A stretch of 6,697 nt of DNA, from contig DAHWKH010000132.1 in the NCBI GenBank assembly GCA_027343725.1, forward strand, positions 1-6,697, read 5' to 3'. Shown here piece after piece: positions 5,591-6,697 of this stretch (position 1 is the stretch's first letter; each line of letters opens with the position of its first letter). The translations under genes and the position numbers were made by a program. The DNA is from Acidiferrobacteraceae bacterium. GTDB lineage: Bacteria > Pseudomonadota > Gammaproteobacteria > Acidiferrobacterales > Acidiferrobacteraceae. The notes under the pieces are model-generated. The model worked only from the letters and a program-made list of their open reading frames with translations, did not search any database and had not been told where the DNA came from.

Positions 5591-6193
5591 ATGCGACGAG
5601 ATCGGAGCGGGGGGTTTTTGGAAACGGGTGGCGGCGGACTCGCCCTGTGGTTTACGGGTCTCCCGGGCAGCGGCAAGAGTACGTTGAGCGAGGCCGTCGC
5701 CGAGGAGCTCGGGCGGTGCGATCAGCGGCTCGTGACGCTCCTCGACGGGGACGTGGTGCGCCGCTTCCTGTCGCACGGCGCCGGTTTCAGCCGCCGCGAC
5801 CGTCACGCCAACGTCTGCCGGATCGGGTTTGCCGCAGGTCTCATCGTGCGCCACCAGGGGATCGCGGTTGTGGCGGCGGTGTCGCCCTATCGCGATGCCC
5901 GCGCCGAGGCCCGGGCGCTCATCGAGGAGGCCGGCGGCGCCTATGTCGAGATTCACATGGACACGCCGTTTGCGGTGTGTATGGCGCGCGATCCGAAGGG
6001 GCATTACGCGCGTGCCCTGCACGGGGACCTGGACGAGTTTACCGGGGTCGATGACCCATACGAGAAGCCGCTTGCGCCCGATATGCGGATCCCGGCGGCG
6101 CATATCGACGTCGCGGGCGCGCGCAATGCGGTCATGCGCTTCCTGCGGGAGCGCGATCTCCTCCTGCCGGCGGGTCAGAGGCGCGCACCTTAA
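5591..6193 (+). CDS. cysC: Adenylylsulfate (APS) kinase
   Basis: This cytoplasmic enzyme uses ATP to phosphorylate adenosine 5'-phosphosulfate at the 3' position, making PAPS for assimilatory sulfate reduction and sulfotransfer. The 200-residue length is normal for CysC. Motifs in order are the Walker A loop GLPGSGKST (23-31), LDGDVVRRFLS (51-61, APS site), GFSRRDRHANVCRIGF (65-80), the SPYR segment with the serine that is phosphorylated in other CysC proteins (S98-R101), and DPKGHYARALHG followed by FTGVDDPYEKP (134-145 and 150-160). All key residues are present. The DGDVVRRxLS and VDDPYEKP forms resemble the kinase domain found fused to ATP sulfurylase in some bacteria, but here it stands alone and no sulfurylase or reductase gene is in the window. 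The start is the first ATG after an in-frame stop at 5546; it lacks a good Shine-Dalgarno sequence. An 81-base gap without a clear terminator separates it from the barrel gene, so read-through is possible. Confidence 0.93.
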   Translation: MRRDRSGGFLETGGGGLALWFTGLPGSGKSTLSEAVAEELGRCDQRLVTLLDGDVVRRFLSHGAGFSRRDRHANVCRIGFAAGLIVRHQGIAVVAAVSPYRDARAEARALIEEAGGAYVEIHMDTPFAVCMARDPKGHYARALHGDLDEFTGVDDPYEKPLAPDMRIPAAHIDVAGARNAVMRFLRERDLLLPAGQRRAP

Positions 6194-6202
6194 AGCGCGG
6201 CC

Positions 6203-6235
6203 GGCCCATGGTAGAATAGGGCGGATACCATGGCC
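6203..6235. promoter_or_regulatory. Dyad overlapping a -10-like element upstream of the DUF3683 gene
   Basis: CCATGGTA (6206-6213) and TACCATGG (6226-6233) form a perfect 8-bp inverted repeat with a 12-base gap; allowing one bulged base extends it to GGCC at both ends. The -10-like TAGAAT (6212-6217) starts inside the left arm. The -35 region is poor. It may be an operator or an RNA hairpin in the leader; the sequence does not decide between them. Confidence 0.4.
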
Positions 6236-6253
6236 TAAGGCTCAGATCGTCGC

Positions 6254-6697
6254 ATGACCGCATCCCAGAGCGCCCGGATCCGCGAAATTCCCTACAACTA
6301 CACCTCGTTTTCCGACCGCGAGATCGTCATCCGGTTTCTCGGCGCGGAGATGTGGGAGGTGTTGGACAGGCTGCGCGGCGCGCGCGTCACGGGGCGTTCG
6401 GCGCGCATGCTGTTCGAGGTCCTCGGGGATATGTGGGTGGTGACCCGCAACCCGTTCATCCAGGACGACTTGCTTCAGCATGGCGCGCGCCGGGCCTCGC
6501 TGGTGAGCGCCTTGCATCACCGCCTCGATCAGATCGTGGCCCGCGCGCAGGGCAATACGGACGCGCTGGCGCTTGCGCAGGCGGCACGGCGCGCGGTGGC
6601 GGACTTCGAGCAAGGATTGGCGCACGAGCGCGCGCGGCGTCGGCGCGTCCTGCGCCGGCTCGCGCGGGTGACGGCGCGCGACAATATCGACTTCAGC
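6254..6697 (+). CDS. N-terminal part of a DUF3683 FAD-linked oxidase (runs off the right edge)
   Basis: The 148 codons present are open to the window end. The sequence has REIPYNYTSFSDREIVIRFL (10-29), TGRSARMLFEVLGDMWVVTRNPFIQDDLL (47-75, given as one conserved block), and a long Arg/Ala-rich helical stretch ending RVTARDNIDFS. This is the DUF3683 N-terminal domain seen at the front of very large proteobacterial proteins with a GlcD/Dld-like FAD-binding oxidase domain and an Fe-S part, usually annotated as FAD/FMN-containing dehydrogenase. The end of the window falls just before the region where the flavin domain would begin. The physiological substrate is not clear; D-lactate- or glycolate-type 2-hydroxy acids are guesses from the family. 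ATG 6254 is chosen because family members begin shortly before the REIPYNYTSFSDRE block. The ribosome binding site is weak (AAGG 13 bases upstream). It follows cysC by 60 bases in the same direction. Confidence 0.88.
   Translation, partial: MTASQSARIREIPYNYTSFSDREIVIRFLGAEMWEVLDRLRGARVTGRSARMLFEVLGDMWVVTRNPFIQDDLLQHGARRASLVSALHHRLDQIVARAQGNTDALALAQAARRAVADFEQGLAHERARRRRVLRRLARVTARDNIDFS

Overview
The window comes from a GC-rich proteobacterial chromosome. An adenylylsulfate (APS) kinase, an outer-membrane beta-barrel protein and the start of a DUF3683 FAD-linked oxidase point to a Gram-negative beta- or gammaproteobacterium, possibly a sulfur-metabolising lineage. The taxonomic placement is inference from gene types only. 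No tRNA, rRNA, CRISPR array, insertion sequence or phage gene was seen.

Left part (1-2116): a start-proximal fragment of a minus-strand gene (1-48) leaves the window at its left edge. A minus-strand 12-TM major facilitator transporter (128-1600) is divergent from a small plus-strand protein with two membrane segments (1736-2116). A clear sigma70-like promoter for the small gene lies between them.

Centre (2126-5509): this is the most interesting part. A minus-strand pair with a 14-base overlap encodes a cytoplasmic DUF6502 protein with a predicted helix-turn-helix (3165-3974) and an exported DUF5666 protein (2126-3178). Divergent from the pair is a small secreted protein (4111-4599) made of two 48-residue repeats and a pentapeptide Arg-Pro tail. 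It is followed by a strong terminator and then by a separately promoted outer-membrane beta-barrel protein (4748-5509). The intergenic region between the DUF6502 gene and the repeat gene carries two copies of a 17-bp palindrome. One copy exactly fills the spacer of the plus-strand promoter. The other overlaps the candidate minus-strand promoters. This looks like a self-contained, locally regulated cell-envelope module. The DUF5666 protein and the repeat protein both end in Arg-Pro repeat tails, which strengthens the link between the two divergent arms.

Right part (5510-6697): an APS kinase gene (cysC) is followed by the 5' part of a large DUF3683 FAD-linked oxidase gene that runs off the right edge. 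A dyad overlaps the -10-like element in front of the oxidase gene. Functional statements rest on motif recognition by eye; no database search was run.
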